Source: Flaccisagitta enflata (lineage: Eukaryota; Chaetognatha; Sagittoidea; Aphragmophora). Taken from it: a stretch of DNA of 64,000 nt. The notes under the pieces were generated by a model, which ran no database searches, was not told the DNA's origin, and was given only the letters and a program-made list of their open reading frames with translations. The stretch covers positions 32,488,001-32,552,000 of the forward strand of contig OZ231126.1 of assembly GCA_965153355.1 (NCBI GenBank), read 5' to 3'. Positions 33,915 through 46,912 of this stretch are shown one piece after another (position 1 is the first letter of the stretch; the number at the start of each line of letters is the position of its first letter). A program made the translations under genes and the position numbers.

Positions 33915-34714
33915 TAGAGGGGAAACCAATCCGATCATAAACCCTCGGGGCACTTTTCCTCGGGTTGATATATTTTTCTAGGGACAGGAACCCCAAATTC
34001 AGTCTTTTTTAAAAAGAAAGGGGCGCCGCCGAATTATTTTTTATTTTTATGTTTTTCGCTTAAAAGAGACAAAGATAGCGACATACGTAATAAAGGGGAG
34101 ACAAAGATAGCGACAAAGAAATAACTACGAGGAAATCCCGAGCCTGCATAGATCATTTCAAATCAAAATGCGACAACCAAAAATGATAATTTAAAGATCA
34201 AAATTGTTTCAGTTACCTTCTAACATGCCTCCCACAACATTACCTACCTTTGCTTTTCTCATTTTTAGTTGCGGACACACAACTCTATAAGAGGCTTTGT
34301 CCGTCCATCCGTCCGTTGGTCCGTCCATCATGGTGATTGAGTTGAAAAGTGAGAAAACGAGCGTTTTCAATAACCATAGCTCTGTAACTAAAGCAGCTAG
34401 AAAGTTTTGGTTTGTTTCAGTGTGGAGATCTTTGTTGGTAAAGCCAATATTGTTTAGCAGCAGGTCATGAAATATTCCTTTCCCGAGCATAAACAGCGGT
34501 ATTTAATAGGGAAATTGCTCTTCTCTCAGAATTTTTGCAGACAGTTAACATTGGGAAAATTATTCATTTTGTTTCACTCGGTTGTTTTTGATAAGAAATA
34601 AAAAAATCTTACACAAAAATGACAGGTACGTCAAGCTCCATTTAATGATACCAAGTCTATTTTCCTGTCTGCTCTACATGGTTGGTAGGCAATCAAAATT
34701 AATTGAACGTTTTT
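33915..34714. other. Non-coding stretch with a family A 5' fragment at 34267
   Basis: TTTTTAGTTGCGGACACACA / ACTCTATAAGAGGCTTTGTC and GTCCATCCGTCCG at 34262-34330. Nothing else recognised. Confidence 0.55.
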
Positions 34715-34909
34715 AGTCGCGTGCACGCGACTCTACAACCCGCTTTGTCCGTCGGTCGGTCGGTTGGTCGGTTTGTCCGTCACACTTTACTTTTTTTTAT
34801 GATTTTACTTCTTTGACCTCACTGCTCCTGCCCAAATGGTCTGGGGACCTCAAATATGGCCCCTGCCCACCCGCACGCGACTTCGGTAGCTGTGTATCCG
34901 GCCTTGTTT
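34715..34909 (+). repeat. Family A element, nearly complete
   Basis: AGTCGCGTGCACGCGACTCT perfect hairpin, CCGCTTTGTCCGTCGGTCGG, CACACTTTAC, GCCCACCCGCACGCGACTTC, GTATCCGGCCTTGTT. Confidence 0.88.
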
Positions 34910-35019
34910 TACGAAGACCTGGTACTTTTTATGTATAAAAGTTGAAATAATGTTGCCCTTACAAAAAAGGAGGCCAGAATTCTCCATTTTATGTTTGAGT
35001 GTTGGGATGGGTTGGGGTG

Positions 35020-35212
35020 TGGATGGTGATTGGATGCCCCTGCCCACCCGTCCAAAACGATATTGTGACCCCGCGTCACTTGTTTGGTTTCTCCTCTCCT
35101 CACTAGTCACTAATGGGGACTGACCGACAAACAGATGGACAAAGCCGTTTGAAGTTGCGTGCACGCGACTAGAAAAGGAAACTTGTCGGCAGTGAGAAAG
35201 CTCTGTTATTTC

Positions 35213-35266
<54 letters not shown>

Positions 35267-35525
35267 CGGACGGTAGGGCAGGAGCAACAATGCGAAAAAC
35301 GCTTGGAATTCAAAAATGTGACGTACCGACTTACCGACCTACCAACCAACACGGCAAGGTGTAGAGTCGCGTGTCCGCGACTAAAAACAAGGTCGTATAC
35401 ACTCCTCCTAGTCACGGAGGGGTGGGAGGGAGCGGAATAGCAAAAAAAAAATTCTAATTTTGTTTTGTTTATGGATGGACAGACTGACCCACACGGCAAG
35501 TTCTAGAGTTGCATGTCCGCGATTG
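35020..35525 (-). repeat. Three family A pieces in tandem, with a (GA)n tract
   Basis: Minus-strand hairpins at 35153-35170, 35365-35382 and 35507-35524, followed in element orientation by CTAG, CTAA and TTGA-like bases. A (GA)n block lies at 35217-35263. Confidence 0.72.
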
Positions 35526-36166
35526 AAAAAAAACAAACAAATAGCATGTCGGGGTGCAAAGAAAGACAAAATTTGATATGTCAACACATTTTTTTAATAT
35601 TCTAAATATTGTTTATTTACATCAATGAAAAATAATAATTGATTTTTATCAAAATTATTTTTGCACAGAAAAGCATTTCTTTACCCTAAGTAAAAAATGT
35701 AAAAATAAAGATCAGAAAAAGGACAGGTTTTTTTTTTTGAAAATTCTTCTTTAAAATCTGACATATCTTGGGTAAAATTACAACTCTGCTTAGAAATTCA
35801 AAAATTATCATTTTCAAAAACATGGCATCTTTTTAAAAACCTATGTGATAAGGGCCCCATATTGAAAAATGCAATATTTTGTAGAGTTATAATTTTCCTT
35901 AGCAATTTTCTTAACTTTTCCTTTTTTCTTATTGAATAACTTTAGTCTAAATGAATAAATATATATTTCTATGTACTGTTTTAATATTCTCAAAGAAATC
36001 AGAATAATAAAAATCTAAATTAAAGATTCTATAACCTACTAGGATAACTGAATATCACACTTTATTGTGACTGAAAATCAAATTTAGTCTTCATTTGCAC
36101 CGCGACATATATGGTATTCTGCAGTTGGCGTAATTCATGGAAACTCTCGATTTGTATTTGGCCGTC

Positions 36167-36169
<3 letters not shown>
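35526..36169. other. AT-rich non-coding stretch
   Basis: Nothing recognised. Confidence 0.45.
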
Positions 36170-36256
<87 letters not shown>

Positions 36257-36343
36257 GGGCCTTTGTGATTGTATGGTCAAACAAAAAAAAAGAAAAAAAG
36301 ACATCTGAAAAAGATAATGTGTTTTAATCTTCAGCTTCGTGTA

Positions 36344-36430
<87 letters not shown>
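36170..36430. repeat. Two (CT)n blocks separated by ~100 bp
   Basis: 36170-36252 and 36350-36430. Confidence 0.96.
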
Positions 36431-36434
<4 letters not shown>

Positions 36435-36645
36435 ACGGAACACGGGCGCAATGAATTTCCGTAACTTGTGTTTACACTGTTAATATTGATATGTAATTCA
36501 GTCGTGCCACGAGAAAGTTAGCAAAGTGAGTGAGCAAATCAGTGAAAAGAGCGAGCCAAGAAAGGGAGCGGGTCAAGCGAGTGGGTTGAACAAATAAGAA
36601 TGATAGCAAACTAGTGACCCGTTCAAAACGGGATTATCTCGTATA

Positions 36646-37184
36646 ACAGGGTGTGCAAAATTATCCGCAATTGTTTTTTGGGAAGAAAATGTTAAATTTG
36701 TACCAGAGTGCCTTAATTATTCATACAAGAAGCTGAGATTGATTGTAAGTATATTCTGTACCCCTTGTTACTATGGGAGTCAAATGATTTTGACAAGATT
36801 TTATTTCATAAGCAGAATAAGTTACGATATTGTAGATTTTTATAATTGTGACTACTCAATAATGATGTTTTTGCGTGGCACTCATTATGCTGAGAGAGGC
36901 AAATCATATCATCATGAATCGAGCTCACCAAAGCAAATAAACTAGGCCTAAAGAGCAAGAAAAACTGATAACAGAATTTCAGATTGTTTTAGTAAAACAT
37001 TTTAAGGATTTTTTTATTCAGGGTAAAATTTACCTAAAAGTTTTTTACTGACATTGTGAATTTTGATTTTATATACTAAAAAGGATACTATTTTATACTT
37101 AATATTCATACTTTCATAAATCTTTATATTGTAAGGTTTTTGCGACAAGTAAGTGCCAATTGCGGATAATTTTGCACACCCTGT
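36646..37184. mobile_element. TIR MITE, 539 bp
   Basis: ACAGGGTGTGCAAAATTATC / GATAATTTTGCACACCCTGT with TA flanks. AT-rich interior, no transposase. Confidence 0.88.
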
Positions 37185-37669
37185 TAAAAGCCATCAGTTT
37201 CCTGTTCTTCGTCACATACTTCGGCGGTCTTTCTACCCATACCTTAGGCTTAGCCAGTCAGTTGGTTGATTTCTCGTTATGTCGTTTGGTCCATCCTTGT
37301 TTAATTCTTTGGCGTTCTTTTGGCGTCTCACTGCCCATGTCAAAATATCCTGATGTCCTTTATATCACTGCCACTGTCCATCCGTATGTAAATAGGGTAG
37401 TCGCTTATTTGACTTTGCCCTGTCTCTTCCTGTCCATCCATTTATTTATCAAATCATATTCATCATTATATTTTTTTTCATTTATTTACATGTTTATGTC
37501 CACCCATTTATCTGTTCATTTTTCTTGCTTTGATTCTTTGATTAGAATCTAACTTTTTCTTGTCAATACACATGTTATTACAAGTAATTCAGCGAAAAGA
37601 GTCCGGGGTGTTTAAAATTTTTGACTTTATTCCCCCCCTGCATTTGATCTTTGATTTTTTTCCTCAAAG
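37185..37669. other. Non-coding stretch
   Basis: Pyrimidine-rich; possibly a decayed family A-like region (CACTGCCCATGTC, CATCCGTATG, GGGTAGTCGCTTATTTGACT). No gene. Confidence 0.35.
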
Positions 37670-37876
37670 CTATAAAAAAGTATATCTTACGTTTAAATAG
37701 TGTTAGATTGTGTTGTAGTAATTAAATTATACCTTTTGGTATTGCCGAAAGTGTTTAATGTTAAGAGATTTTTTTTTCTTTTTTTCAAGCATTTGATTTT
37801 TTTCCCTATTTCCAAACCATTTGATTTCCCCCCTCACCAGGGGGGGGGGGATACTCAACATCATACATGCCTGAAA
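37670..37876 (+). repeat. Dispersed repeat family H, copy 2
   Basis: Shares AGTGTTAGATTGTGTTGTAG, TTTTTCAAGCATTTGATTTT, TTCCCCCC and a G10 run with 16813-17037. Confidence 0.75.
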
Positions 37877-37972
37877 AGAGTTATTTGTATCTCCAAAAAT
37901 TGGAAAATTGAAAAATTATGGATGACTTTCAAAGAAGCATTTTTATCGCAATCTCGTCAATCTATTTCTCTT

Positions 37973-38097
37973 TTAGGTCGTGCACCCGCGACTTTGAAAG
38001 AGGCTTTGTCTGATGGTATATCCATTGGTACGTTTGTCCGTTTGTCCATCCATCATTCTGTCCATTAGTTGATTTGACCATCTGTTCTTCCAAATAG

Positions 38098-38176
<79 letters not shown>
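37973..38176. repeat. Family A 5' fragment followed by (GT)n
   Basis: GGTCGTGCACCCGCGACTTT, GAGGCTTTGTCTGATGG, TTTGTCCGTTTGTCCATCC; then (GT)n at 38100-38176. Confidence 0.7.
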
Positions 38177-38177
<1 letters not shown>

Positions 38178-39221
38178 CGTAGGGGGCGGGGGGCAATTCT
38201 GAGAACGTAACCGAAGCAGTTACGGAAACATTTATAGCAACCAAAACAAGATTTCCCGTTGCAGTTGTGTGAGATTAAAAAAATTTTCAGGGTTAAAACA
38301 TTCACGCATTGTAAAAATGGTACAAAGTATAAATTTTTTCCAAGGCAGTTACAAGCAATGAAGAAATAAACAATATCTAATTGAATGGATTGAGAAGGAG
38401 ATTTTAGGTGCTTCCTCGCACTTCTTTTAGTGGTCATGTCTGTCGGTTGGTTGGCTGGTTGAACACACAAACACTTGAAATGCACGAACTGCATATCCAT
38501 TCTATAAACTCATTCATTCATCCATCCATTCATTCATTCATTCACCATGTTCATTCACAAACTTTTAATCAGCGGGGAGCACTTAGTGACCCTCTTTTGG
38601 CCTGGTTTATCAGAGAATCCTCGTTTTTTGCGAAATTCAAGAAGGTGAAAGATTTTTCATAGCTTTTATCAAGTTGCTGCAGATTTTTTTGTTTTTGCTG
38701 CAATTGCTACAAGTTGCCACAAATCCCAAAAGTTATAATATAGGTGTCATAACTCATTAGGTACACAAAGAATGAATTTCTTGAATTCCTCTTACACTAC
38801 TTGGCCGATGAAAGCGGTTCCAGTTAGAAAAGCTCAATTTGCGGCAAAATTGGGCATTTAGTGCTGCAACTTGCTGCAACTTGCTGCAACCTGTCACGTT
38901 CAACATAATACAGATCATTTTTCATCATTGCATGATGGTTAACAAGCTTTATTGACATAATTTGAGTCAATATCTAACTCTAATATGTGAAAGAGTTAAA
39001 GCGTTGTTAGTGACAAAAATGCTTCTAACATTGCTTTTTTAGCTGTTTGCAGCATTTCTGAGTTGCTGCAAAAATGACCATTGCGGCGCCCCTTTCTGGA
39101 CATTTTTAGTCTGTTTCTTGTTTCATTTTGTTGGAATATGGTCCATTACGCATTTTGACTGCCCCGTGGATATGGTAGAGAAAATATTTTGCTCTCCAAG
39201 CCTAGTTAATTCCCCCACTAC
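38177..39221. other. Non-coding stretch
   Basis: TTGCTGCAA is repeated several times at 38670-39080; (ATTC) patch near 38510. No gene. Confidence 0.45.
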
Positions 39222-42200
39222 TTATGGGACCGCCGGCATTCTATACCAAGGTACTGAATTATATGAAAGTTGGACAACATTACTACTCCACACTATATAA
39301 AGGACAAGAGCCTTTGGAGCTCTTAATGGTGTTTAATCCGGACCCATCACAACTATCCTTAAAATTTCTGAAAAAAACTTTCCTTTTCAGAATTTATCAC
39401 AAGACTTTTCAAAAGATATGTACCATTTAGAAAAGGGTCACCAATTCCTGTCTAAGCTTGAGATATGTAGACCACAAGAAAACACCTGATAAATATGGCC
39501 GACCGAAGGAGACCATATCCATCTGGGCACCTTCTCACACTCCCCATATACCAAAAATAGCAACTGAAACTCTCTCCCTCCTGAAACAACACTCATGAAA
39601 TATCCTACGTCAACCCCAAATTTTCAAACTTAAAAACTGTAGTATTCATCCCAATGTTACAGAAAAACAAATCACCTGAGGATGTATTAGATATCAAAAG
39701 ATAAGCTAACCACCAGAGGCGATGCTGTAAAAAACCATACCCTTCGAGGTAAGAATCGAGGATCAACCTTATGGGACCGCCGGCATTCTATACCAAGGTA
39801 CTGAATTATATGAAAGTTGGACAACATTACTACTCCACACTATATAAAGGACAAGAGCCTTTGGAGCTCTTAATGGTGTTTAATCCGGACCCATCACAAC
39901 TATCCTTAAAATTTCTAAAATTTCAGAATTTATCACAAGACTTTTCAAAAGATATGTACCATTTAGAAAAGGGTCACCAATTCCTGTCTAAGCTTGAGAT
40001 ATGTAGACCACAAGAAAACACCTGATAAATATGGCGGACCGAAGGAGGCCATATCCATCTGGGCACCTTCTCACACTCCCCATATACCAAAAATAGCAAC
40101 TGAAACTCTCTCCCTCCTGAAACAACACTCATGAAATATCCTACGTCAACCCCAAATTTTCAAACTTAAATACTGTAGTATTCATCCCAATGTTACAGAA
40201 AAACAAATCACCTGAGGATGTATTAGATATCAAAAGATAAGCTAACCACCAGAGGCGATGCTGTAAAAAACCATACCCTTAGGAGGAATCGAGGATCAAC
40301 CTTATGGGACCGCCGGCATTCTATACCAAGGTACTGAATTATATGAAAGTTGGACAACATTACTACTCACACTATATAAAGGACAAGAGCCTTTGGAGCT
40401 CTTAATGGTGTTTAATCCGGACCCATCACAACTATCCTTAAAATTTCTGAAAAAAACTTTCCTTTTCAGAATTTATCACAAGACTTTTCAAAAGATATGT
40501 ACCATTTAGAAAAGGGTCACCAATTCCTGTCTAAGCTTGAGATATGTAGACCACAAGAAAACACCTGATAAATATGGCGGACCGAAGGAGGCCATATCCA
40601 TCTGGGCACCTTCTCACACTCCCCATATACCAAAAATAGCAACTGAAACTCTCTCCCTCCTGAAACAACACTCATGAAATATCCTACGTCAACCCCAAAT
40701 TTTCAAACTTAAATACTGTAGTATTCATCCCAATGTTACAGAAAAACAAATCACCTGAGGATGTATTAGATATCAAAAGATAAGCTAACCACCAGAGGCG
40801 ATGCTGTAAAAAACCATACCCTTAGAGGTAAGAATCGAGGATCAACCTTATGGGACCGCCGGCATTCTATACCAAGGTACTAAATTATATGAAAGTTGGA
40901 CAACATTACTACTCCACACTATATAAAGGACAAGAGCCTTTGGAGCTCTTAATGGTGTTTAATCCGGACCCATCACAACTATCCTTAAAATTTCTGAAAA
41001 AAACTTTCCTTTTCAGAATTTATCACAAGACTTTTCAAAAGATATGTACCATTTAGAAAAGGGTCACCAATTCCTGTCTAAGCTTGAGATATGTAGACCA
41101 CAAGAAAACACCTGATAAATATGGCGGACCGAAGGAGACCATATCCATCTGGGCACCTTCTCACACTCCCCATATACCAAAAATAGCAACTGAAACTCTC
41201 TCCCTCCTGAAACAACACTCATGAAATATCCTACGTCAACCCCAAATTTTCAAACTTAAAAACTGTAGTATTCATCCCAATGTTACAGAAAAACAAATCA
41301 CCTGAGGATGTATTAGATATCAAAAGATAAGCTAACCACCAGAGGCAATGTTGTAAAAAACCATACCCTTAGAGGTAAGAATCGAGGATCAACCTTATGG
41401 GACCGCCGGCATTCTATACCAAGGTACTGAATTATATGAAAGTTGGACAACATTACTACTCCACACTATATAAAGGACAAGAGCCTTTGGAGCTCTTAAT
41501 GGTGTTTAATCCGGACCCATCACAACTATCCTTAAAATTTCTGAAAGAAACTTCCCTTTTCAGAATTTATCACAAGACTTTTCAAAAGATATGTACCATT
41601 TAGAAAAGGGTCACCAATTCCTGTCTAAGCTTGAGATATGTAGACCACAAGAAAACACCTGATAAATATGGCGGACCGAAGGAGACCATATCCATCTGGG
41701 CACCTTCTCATACTCCCCATATACCAAAAATAGCAACTGAAACTCTCTCCCTCCTGAAACAACACTCATGAAATATCCTACGTCAACCCCAAATTCTCAA
41801 ACTTAAAAACTGTAGTATTCATCCCAATGTTACAGAAAAACAAATCACCTGAGGATGTATTAGATATCAAAAGATAAGCTAACCACCAGAGGCAATGCTG
41901 TAAAAAACCATACCCTTAGAGGTAAGAATCGAGGATCAACCTTATGGGACCGCCGGCATTCTATACCAAGGTACTGAATTATATGAAAGTTGGACAACAT
42001 TACTACTCCACACTATATAAAGGACAAGAGCCTTTGGAGCTCTTAATGGTGTTTAATCCGGACCCATCACAACTATCCTTAAAATTTCTGAAAAAAACTT
42101 TCCTTTTCAGAATTTATCACAAGACTTTTCAAAAGATATGTACCATTTAGAAAAGGGTCACCAATTTCTGTCTAAGCTTGAGATATGTAGACCACAAGAA

Positions 42201-43060
42201 AACACCTGATAAATATGGCGGACCGAAGGAGACCATATCCATCTGGGCACCTTCTCACACTCCCCATATACCAAAAATAGCAACTGAAACTCTCTCCCTC
42301 CTGAAACAACACTCATGAAATATCCTACGTCAACCCCAAATTTTCAAACTTAAAAACTGTAGTATTCATCCCAATGTTACAGAAAAACAAATCACCTGAG
42401 GATGTATTAGATATCAAAAGATAAGCTAACCACCAGAGGCGATGCTGTAAAAAACCATACCCTTAGAGGTAAGAATCGAGGATCAACCTTATGGGACCGC
42501 CGGCATTCTATACCAAGGTACTGAATAATATGAAAGTTGGACAACATTACTACTCCACACTATATAAAGGACAAGAGCCTTTGGAGCTCTTAATGGTGTT
42601 TAATCCGGACCCATCACAACTATCCTTTAAATTTCTGAAAAAAACTTTCCTTTTCAGAATTTATCACAAGACTTTTCAAAAGATATGTACCATTTAGAAA
42701 AGGGTCACCAATTCCTGTCTAAGCTTGAGATATGTAGACCACAAGAAAACACCTGATAAATATGGCGGACCGAAGCAGACCATATCCATCTGGGCACCTT
42801 CTCACACTCCCCATTTACCAAAAATAGCAACTGAAACTCTCTCCCTCCTGAAACAACACTCATGAAATATCCTACGTCAACCCCAAATTTTCAAACTTAA
42901 AAACTGTAGTATTCATCCCAATGTTACAGAAAAACAAATCACCTGAGGATGTATTAGATATCAAAAGATAAGCTAACCACCAGAGGCGATGCTGTAAAAA
43001 ACCATACCCTTAGAGGTAAGAATCGAGGATCAACCTTATAGGACCGCCGGCATTCTATAC
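39222..43060 (+). repeat. 547-bp satellite, seven tandem units
   Basis: Units start ATGGGACCGCCGGCATTCTA at 39224, 39771, ~40308, 40850, 41397, 41944 and 42491, with a final partial start at ~43038. Most are exactly 547 bp and differ by a few bases; units 2 and 3 have small deletions. A 68-codon ORF recurs in each intact unit but matches nothing I recognise. Confidence 0.98.
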
Positions 43061-43062
43061 TT

Positions 43063-43209
43063 TTTGGTCTGTGCTTCCATCCGCCCCTCCATCACAATTG
43101 TAATTCTAGCGTTTTTGGCGTTACTGCTTCTGCCAAAGCGCCTGAATGACCTCTTACATCACTGCCCCTGCCCAACTGTGCGCGACTAAGGCTGCCGTGT
43201 ACCCGGCCT
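43063..43209 (+). repeat. Family A 3' part, directly after the satellite
   Basis: TTACTGCTTCTGCC, GCCCAACTGTGCGCGACTAA, GCTGCCGTGTACCCGGCCTT. Confidence 0.72.
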
Positions 43210-43336
43210 TGCTTTTCAGCTGGGAAATTTCGATCTGTTATCAGCTTTTTGACAACTGTAATCACATATAACTAACTGAGCTACTTTCCGTGTTTGAATA
43301 TCATCTCCCTGAATCTATCTATCCCGTTCGCTTTTT

Positions 43337-43873
43337 GGGAAGTGGCCACGAAGGGGACAATGTCCTGTAGAACACAGGGGACTTTTGTTCGTTTGTTTCA
43401 TTGTTTGCTCATCCCCCCCCTAGCCTAGGGAGTCAAATTCCAGCCTCCAGGCTCAAATCCTAGCTTCCAGGCTCAAATCCCATTCTCAAGGCTTAAATCC
43501 CAGCCTTGGGGCTCAAATTCCAGCCTTGAGGCTGAAATATTAGCTCTTAGGCTAAAATCCCAGCCTCAAGTCTCAAATCCCAGCCTCGAGGCTCAAATCC
43601 CAGCCTTGAGGCACAAAATCCAGCTTAAGGCTACAATCACAGCCTTGAGGCTTAAATCGCAGCCTCAAGGCTCAATTCCAGCCTCGAGTCTCAAGGCTTA
43701 AATCTCAGCCTTGAGGCTCAAATCCCAGGTTTGACAAACAAATGAAGGAATGTGTTCTACAGGACATCATCCCCTTTGGGGCCGCTGCCCTGCTAACCAT
43801 CACCTACAGTCACAAACATACTAAGCAGGGCAACCGGTATCGCTGACCACATATTGCCCTTGGGCGACCTGTT
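43337..43873. repeat. Family B1 element
   Basis: GGGAAGTGGCCACGAAGGGG / TGTCCTGTAGAACACAGGGG. About 15 units of GAGGCTCAAATCCCAGCCTC. Then TGTGTTCTACAGGACATCAT / GGGGCCGCTGCCC and the tail GGTATCGCTGACCACATATT. Confidence 0.88.
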
Positions 43874-44199
43874 GTATTTTTTTCTCCTACTATCTAAGAA
43901 ATGAAAAGGTTTCCACCTGTAACATTAGTTCATTTAATGACATAGAAATGAACACAGATCAATTGCGAAACCTATGAATATTTTTTATTAGCCTCCATTG
44001 GCTGTATCACTGCCGCCATTCATCAGAGAAGCAGTTTGCAAAGCTTCCCTCTGGAGTGATGGCGTTCCAGACCTTTCTAGGGATTTTCTTGATCTTTGCT
44101 TTTGCTACGTTTAAACCTATAGCTCCAAAGAGATTCAACAAATCATGAAAAAAATTAGTGACATAAATGTAGCCCCTTCTAGTCTGAGATATACATGTA
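43874..44199. other. Non-coding stretch
   Basis: Nothing recognised. Confidence 0.4.
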
Positions 44200-44533
44200 C
44201 CGTATTTTTTCTAAAAAGCGCCCCCCCCTCCAAAAAGCGCCCCCCCTCTTTTTCTTTAGTGTTATATTTTTCAGAAGAGATTTGAAAAGAAATATTGAGT
44301 AAAATGATGTTATAAAACAACACAATGAGCCAGTTTCAAAGACTTTCAAACAGATATATGCAAGGAATATTTCCATTTTGAGTCAGATTTAACATTTTAG
44401 TAGCCTTTCATGAAAAAGATAAACTGAATGATGGTCCATTTACATTATAAAGGGGGCACTAATTGGAGGGGTAAAAAGCCAAGTTTTATTTCAATTTCAA
44501 AAGCGCCCGGGGCGCTTTTTAGAAAAAATACGG
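44200..44533. mobile_element. TIR MITE (CCGTATTTTTTC family), 334 bp
   Basis: CCGTATTTTTTCTAAAAAGC / GCTTTTTAGAAAAAATACGG, TA flanks, plus an internal second AAAAAGCGCCCCCC. Confidence 0.9.
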
Positions 44534-44677
44534 TAATCGTGCGGAAACCTTTTTATTTCTAAGATGGTATTGCTGAAGTTGAAGAATTACCAAAGCTTTT
44601 TTTTGTGTGTTCTCTAAATCTTTGTTATGTATACATATACCGAAACACTTGAATACGAAGACAAAAAGAAATTATCT

Positions 44678-44697
44678 AGAGAGACAGAGAGAGAGAC

Positions 44698-44758
<61 letters not shown>

Positions 44759-44768
44759 GAGAGAGAGA
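44678..44768. repeat. (GA)n microsatellite
   Basis: GAGACAGA then pure GA. Confidence 0.95.
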
Positions 44769-44775
44769 AAACTGC

Positions 44776-45144
44776 TATATGAAAGTTGGACAACATTACT
44801 ACTCAACCCCACTTTAACAAAGGATGAGAGCGTTTGGAGCTCTCAATGGTGTTTAATCCGGACCCATCATAACTATCCTTTAAATCTCTGAAAAAACATT
44901 CCCTCTTCAGAAATTACCACAAGACTGGTCAAAAGTTATGCAACATTCAGAGAAAAGTCACCAACTTCTTTCTATACATGAGATATGCAGACCACAAGAA
45001 AACACTTTATAAATATGGCTGGCCGAAAGGAGACCGTATCCATCTGGGCACCTTCTCATACTCCTCATATACCAAAAATAGCAAGAAACTGAAACTCTCC
45101 TCTTCCTGAAACAAGCCTCTCAAAAAAAAAAAAAAAAAAAAAAA
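44776..45144 (+). repeat. Diverged 547-bp-unit copy ending in a 23-base poly(A)
   Basis: From TATGAAAGTTGGACAACATT it follows the satellite unit with many substitutions, up to CTTCCTGAAACAAG, then A23 at 45122-45144. The poly(A) replaces the last ~170 bp of the unit. Confidence 0.85.
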
Positions 45145-45240
45145 CTTGTGTCAACCCAACAACATCTCAACACTGACTCACAGTTCCATTTTCTGGCCGG
45201 TCTCAGCTTGTGGCGCAAAATTGGAAGTTTTCCCACTAAC

Positions 45241-46000
45241 TTAGTGGGTAAGTTGATGTTCTTTGAGGTTTCCTCCATGCGTAAACTGATGACCACACTC
45301 AGTGCATTTGTGGTTCCTCTTTCCAGTCGTTTGGTGAATAAGTTTGTGCAGCTTCAAATAACTCTTTGATTTGAACTGCTTACCGCACTCATCACATCCG
45401 TGGTATTCTGATGCTTGATGAATCTTCTTGTGACGGCGTAGGCTGTTTTTATCTACATATTGTTTTCCTCATTCTAAACATTGAGCTGGCTCTCTTGTTC
45501 TTTTACAAATGTGTGATTTGATTCTAGACTGTGTAGTGAAAAGGAGCCCAATCTCCGCACTGATACAGCTTTTCTCCATGACTCCTCTCATGTCTGACAA
45601 GGTTCCCCTTGATTATATAAAGCTTTTCACAAAATTTATATTTGAATTCTTTGTCTCCGTCATGGAGTTTTTTTATGAATCTGCAGATTTGACTTTTCAG
45701 AACATTTCTTCCCGCATTTGTCACATTCAATAGGTTTCAAACCGCTGTGAATCTTTTGGTGCGTTCTGAGCCTAACGTTGGTTGGGAACTTCTTTTCACA
45801 CTCGGGGCATTCAAATGGTTTCTCTCTTGTATGGGTTTTTGTATGTTTATCCAGCAGGGACTTTTGATTAAACTTTTTTTCACATTCTGCACATCCAAAT
45901 GAATTTATCCTATTGTGAACTTGTTCATGATTGTGAAGGTAACGACCGAGAGCAAAACATTTCCCGCATTCTTGACACTCATGAAACTTTTTGCCCATGT
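45241..46000 (-). pseudogene. C2H2 zinc-finger pseudogene, C-terminal part
   Basis: Downstream half of a zinc-finger exon, interrupted at 46000 by the BEL/Pao element. Fingers read HECQECGKCFALGRYLHNHE, FGCAECEKKFNQKSLLDKHT, FECPECEKKFPTNVRLRTHQ, IECDKCGKKCSEKSNLQIHK. The frame then shifts near 45668 in a T7 run. The next finger has lost a Cys (EFKYKFCEKLY). There is another frame change near 45555, and a finger has Cys to stop (CLE*GKQ, about 45466). Two good fingers follow (CDECGKQFKSKSYLKLH, CTECGHQFTHGGNLKEH), then a stop at 45241. DNA-binding origin is clear; not functional as it stands. Confidence 0.9.
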
Positions 46001-46912
46001 TATAAATTACGCCCACGAGTTTCAACTGGCACTGTCTATGAGCGTCTATCTGACTGACGACTTGTGGTGAAAGAAAGTTGGCCGATTGGAAAATAGGAAG
46101 GCGATCGTCTCGTTTATTCCATAAAAATTTCAACAACTGAAGAGAGGGGAAAAAATGAAAGGGAAAGTGGGCGTTAATGGTGATCAGCAAACGCAAAAGA
46201 TAACATGAAATCGAGATAGGACACAATAAAGGACAGAAACAGCACATGACAACATGTTCATCTTCTTCAGAGCCCATGCCACCTGATAATACCTGCCCCT
46301 GCCCCGGCCCATCCCATTAAATTCATCCATATCATCCCCATAGTAAGCTGATCGGGCAAGCGATAAAAACCATGCTAAAATCCGGCGATAAAAATGCAAA
46401 AATGCAAAAGACAAGAATAACAGACCGGAAGACAAGATAAAAACAACGTTAATAAAAGCAAAGACGCGTCTATAAAACTTACTTTTAGGCCCACTTTCGT
46501 TGGTTTCAACCCACAGTCTGTCGATGTCAAACTAACGTTAATTGTCCGTTCATAAGTTTATCTGCAATAAAAAGATGAGAGATTATTGAAATTAGTGAAT
46601 TCCAAGGGCGCATTCAATCAATCACGAAAAATCAATCAATCACTTTAGGAAGCAATGCCGTAAATAAATAAAACGATCAATCCAAAAGTGGATGACACGA
46701 AGACGAGTTACGTATGTTTGTCTACGTAATAAAAACAAATGGCACAAAATACAAGGCGCAACCATATGGTTACCCATCTAGCGTTCATTATAAAAAATGG
46801 CAAGAAACAAAAGACGCTGGCATTGAATAATAGGAAAAGAAGAAAAGCCAAAAGCACGCAAAAGAAACAAAAGCACACATACTTAATAAACGGACGGACA
46901 TACATTTCTAAC
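46001..46912 (-). repeat. 3' LTR of the BEL/Pao element
   Basis: Minus-strand start TGTTAGAAATGTATGTCCGT, end GGGCGTAATTTATA. By eye it differs from the 5' LTR by three substitutions and two single-A indels. Purine-rich GAAATTCCAAAAATGGGGCA just upstream (minus strand) may be the polypurine tract. Confidence 0.96.

Noticed and set aside
39224-42697. 68-codon ORF repeated in the satellite as a gene family
   Set aside because: The ORF is broken in some units and has no recognisable domain; identity among units reflects satellite homogenisation.
39222-43060. CRISPR-like array
   Set aside because: Units are contiguous 547-bp copies without spacers, in an animal genome.
45148-45369. Plus-strand 73-codon ORF
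   Set aside because: Antisense to the last two zinc fingers of the pseudogene.
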